Below are positions 52,478-52,751 of a DNA stretch of 52,751 nt, piece after piece. The translations under genes and the position numbers were made by a program. Below the pieces are notes generated by a model that saw only the letters and a list, made by a program, of their open reading frames with translations, had not been told where the DNA came from and ran no database searches. Positions within the stretch are counted from its first letter, which is position 1. Each line of letters starts with the position of its first letter. The DNA comes from Fimadaptatus sp948467645 (GTDB taxonomy: Bacteria; Bacillota; Clostridia; Christensenellales; Aristaeellaceae), in NCBI GenBank assembly GCA_948467645.1, contig CAOKFD010000015.1:1-52751 (forward strand), written 5' to 3'.

Positions 52478-52509
52478 TAGCCTGCCCTCGCCTGCCGCCT
52501 GAATATAAA

Positions 52510-52547
52510 ACAGCTCCGCACCCTCGATTGGATGCGGAGCTGTTTTT
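52510..52547. terminator. Terminator of the cotH-VTC-DUF4956 operon
   Basis: Perfect stem AACAGCTCCGCA / TGCGGAGCTGTT followed by TTTCTG on the plus strand; the minus-strand gene beyond it may share it. Confidence 0.9.
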
Positions 52548-52555
52548 CTGTCCGT

Positions 52556-52700
52556 TTACTTTGCTTCGTCAAGTGCCGCGCAGTATGCCAGCGCTTCCTC
52601 GGTCACGTCGGTGATGTCCACGCCCGCGTATTTGCCGGTCTGCCAATCCGCGTCGCTCGGGAAGATATATTGCACGTCCTGCCTTGCGCACGCGCCGTCG
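52556..52700 (-). CDS. C-terminal end of an unknown minus-strand gene (partial)
   Basis: The minus strand reads in frame from the adapter junction to TAA at 52556-52558: about 47 codons containing ARQDVQYIFPSDADWQTGKY, AGVDITDVTEEALAYCAA and LDEAK before the stop. Codon use and its place eight bases from a terminator suggest a real gene end. I do not recognise the family; the N-terminal part is missing because the contig ends. Confidence 0.6.
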
Positions 52701-52751
52701 AGATCGGAAGAGCGTCGTGTAGGGAAAGAGTGTCTCTGGATGTGTAGATCT
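52701..52751. other. Illumina adapter read-through, not genomic
   Basis: From 52701 the sequence starts AGATCGGAAGAGCGTCGTGT and continues through GGGAAAGAGTGT, an 8-base index-like CTCTGGAT and GTGTAGATCT. This is the layout of a TruSeq-type i5 adapter with its index. It must be trimmed; no gene should be called across it. Confidence 0.97.

Noticed and set aside
52532..52747. 71-codon plus-strand frame at the right end
   Set aside because: Its C-terminus is translated from the sequencing adapter, and the opposite strand reads as a gene end.

Overview
The window looks like one end of a contig from a GC-rich, strictly anaerobic, spore-former-related Bacillota of class Clostridia, probably an uncultured gut or digester lineage assembled from short reads. 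The evidence is the whiA/rapZ/HPr-like cluster, a T-box leader, a CIRCE-controlled groESL operon, GlpP-type glycerol control, FeoAB, many near-consensus TTGACA-N17-TATAAT promoters, and an NADH-dependent trimeric [FeFe] hydrogenase. The right end is not biological: the last 51 bases match an Illumina adapter with an 8-base index.

Left third (1-21 kb), mostly minus strand: a duplicated tRNA-Gln/tRNA-Glu operon; histidine phosphatase-tadA-ogt; a murB-rapZ-whiA-(Crh-like HPr)-isomerase-nitroreductase operon with an unusual structured leader; three Gfo/Idh/MocA dehydrogenases and two sugar-phosphate isomerase-like proteins with an AraC and an RpiR regulator nearby, suggesting polyol/inositol or sugar-acid catabolism; an AlkX/YcaQ-like DNA glycosylase; a membrane zinc peptidase; and an anaerobic glycerol-3-phosphate oxidation operon (GlpA-like, GlpB-like, DUF1667) preceded by glpP and a candidate antitermination site.

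Middle (21-34 kb): a ferrous-iron operon (feoA-feoB and a tiny Cys-rich partner) with a palindromic operator over its promoter; an acyl-CoA synthetase behind a T-box leader; a DUF2974 alpha/beta hydrolase; tRNA-Thr; groES-groEL; comEB; GNAT, flavodoxin/ferredoxin and DUF6062 proteins.

Hydrogenase region (34.6-43.6 kb), plus strand: two DRTGG proteins, two HATPase (anti-sigma/kinase-like) proteins, a HydA-like Fe-S protein likely to be sensory, a PHP phosphoesterase, then hydC, a small 2Fe-2S ferredoxin, hydB and hydA. The structural subunits would couple NADH and ferredoxin to H2; the accessory proteins look like a redox-sensing module.

Right end (43.6-52.7 kb), an accessory, rearranged zone: two paralogous secreted proteins whose untranslated leaders are better conserved than their coding regions, a phage tail-gene remnant, a LigT-like protein, a 0.47-kb duplication of the cotH promoter and 5' end cutting into another gene, then an intact cotH - VTC polyphosphate polymerase - DUF4956 operon. 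A TA-flanked, hairpin-forming miniature element occurs three times (1-102, 33505-33666, 43678-43838), with one decayed relative at 27622-27760.
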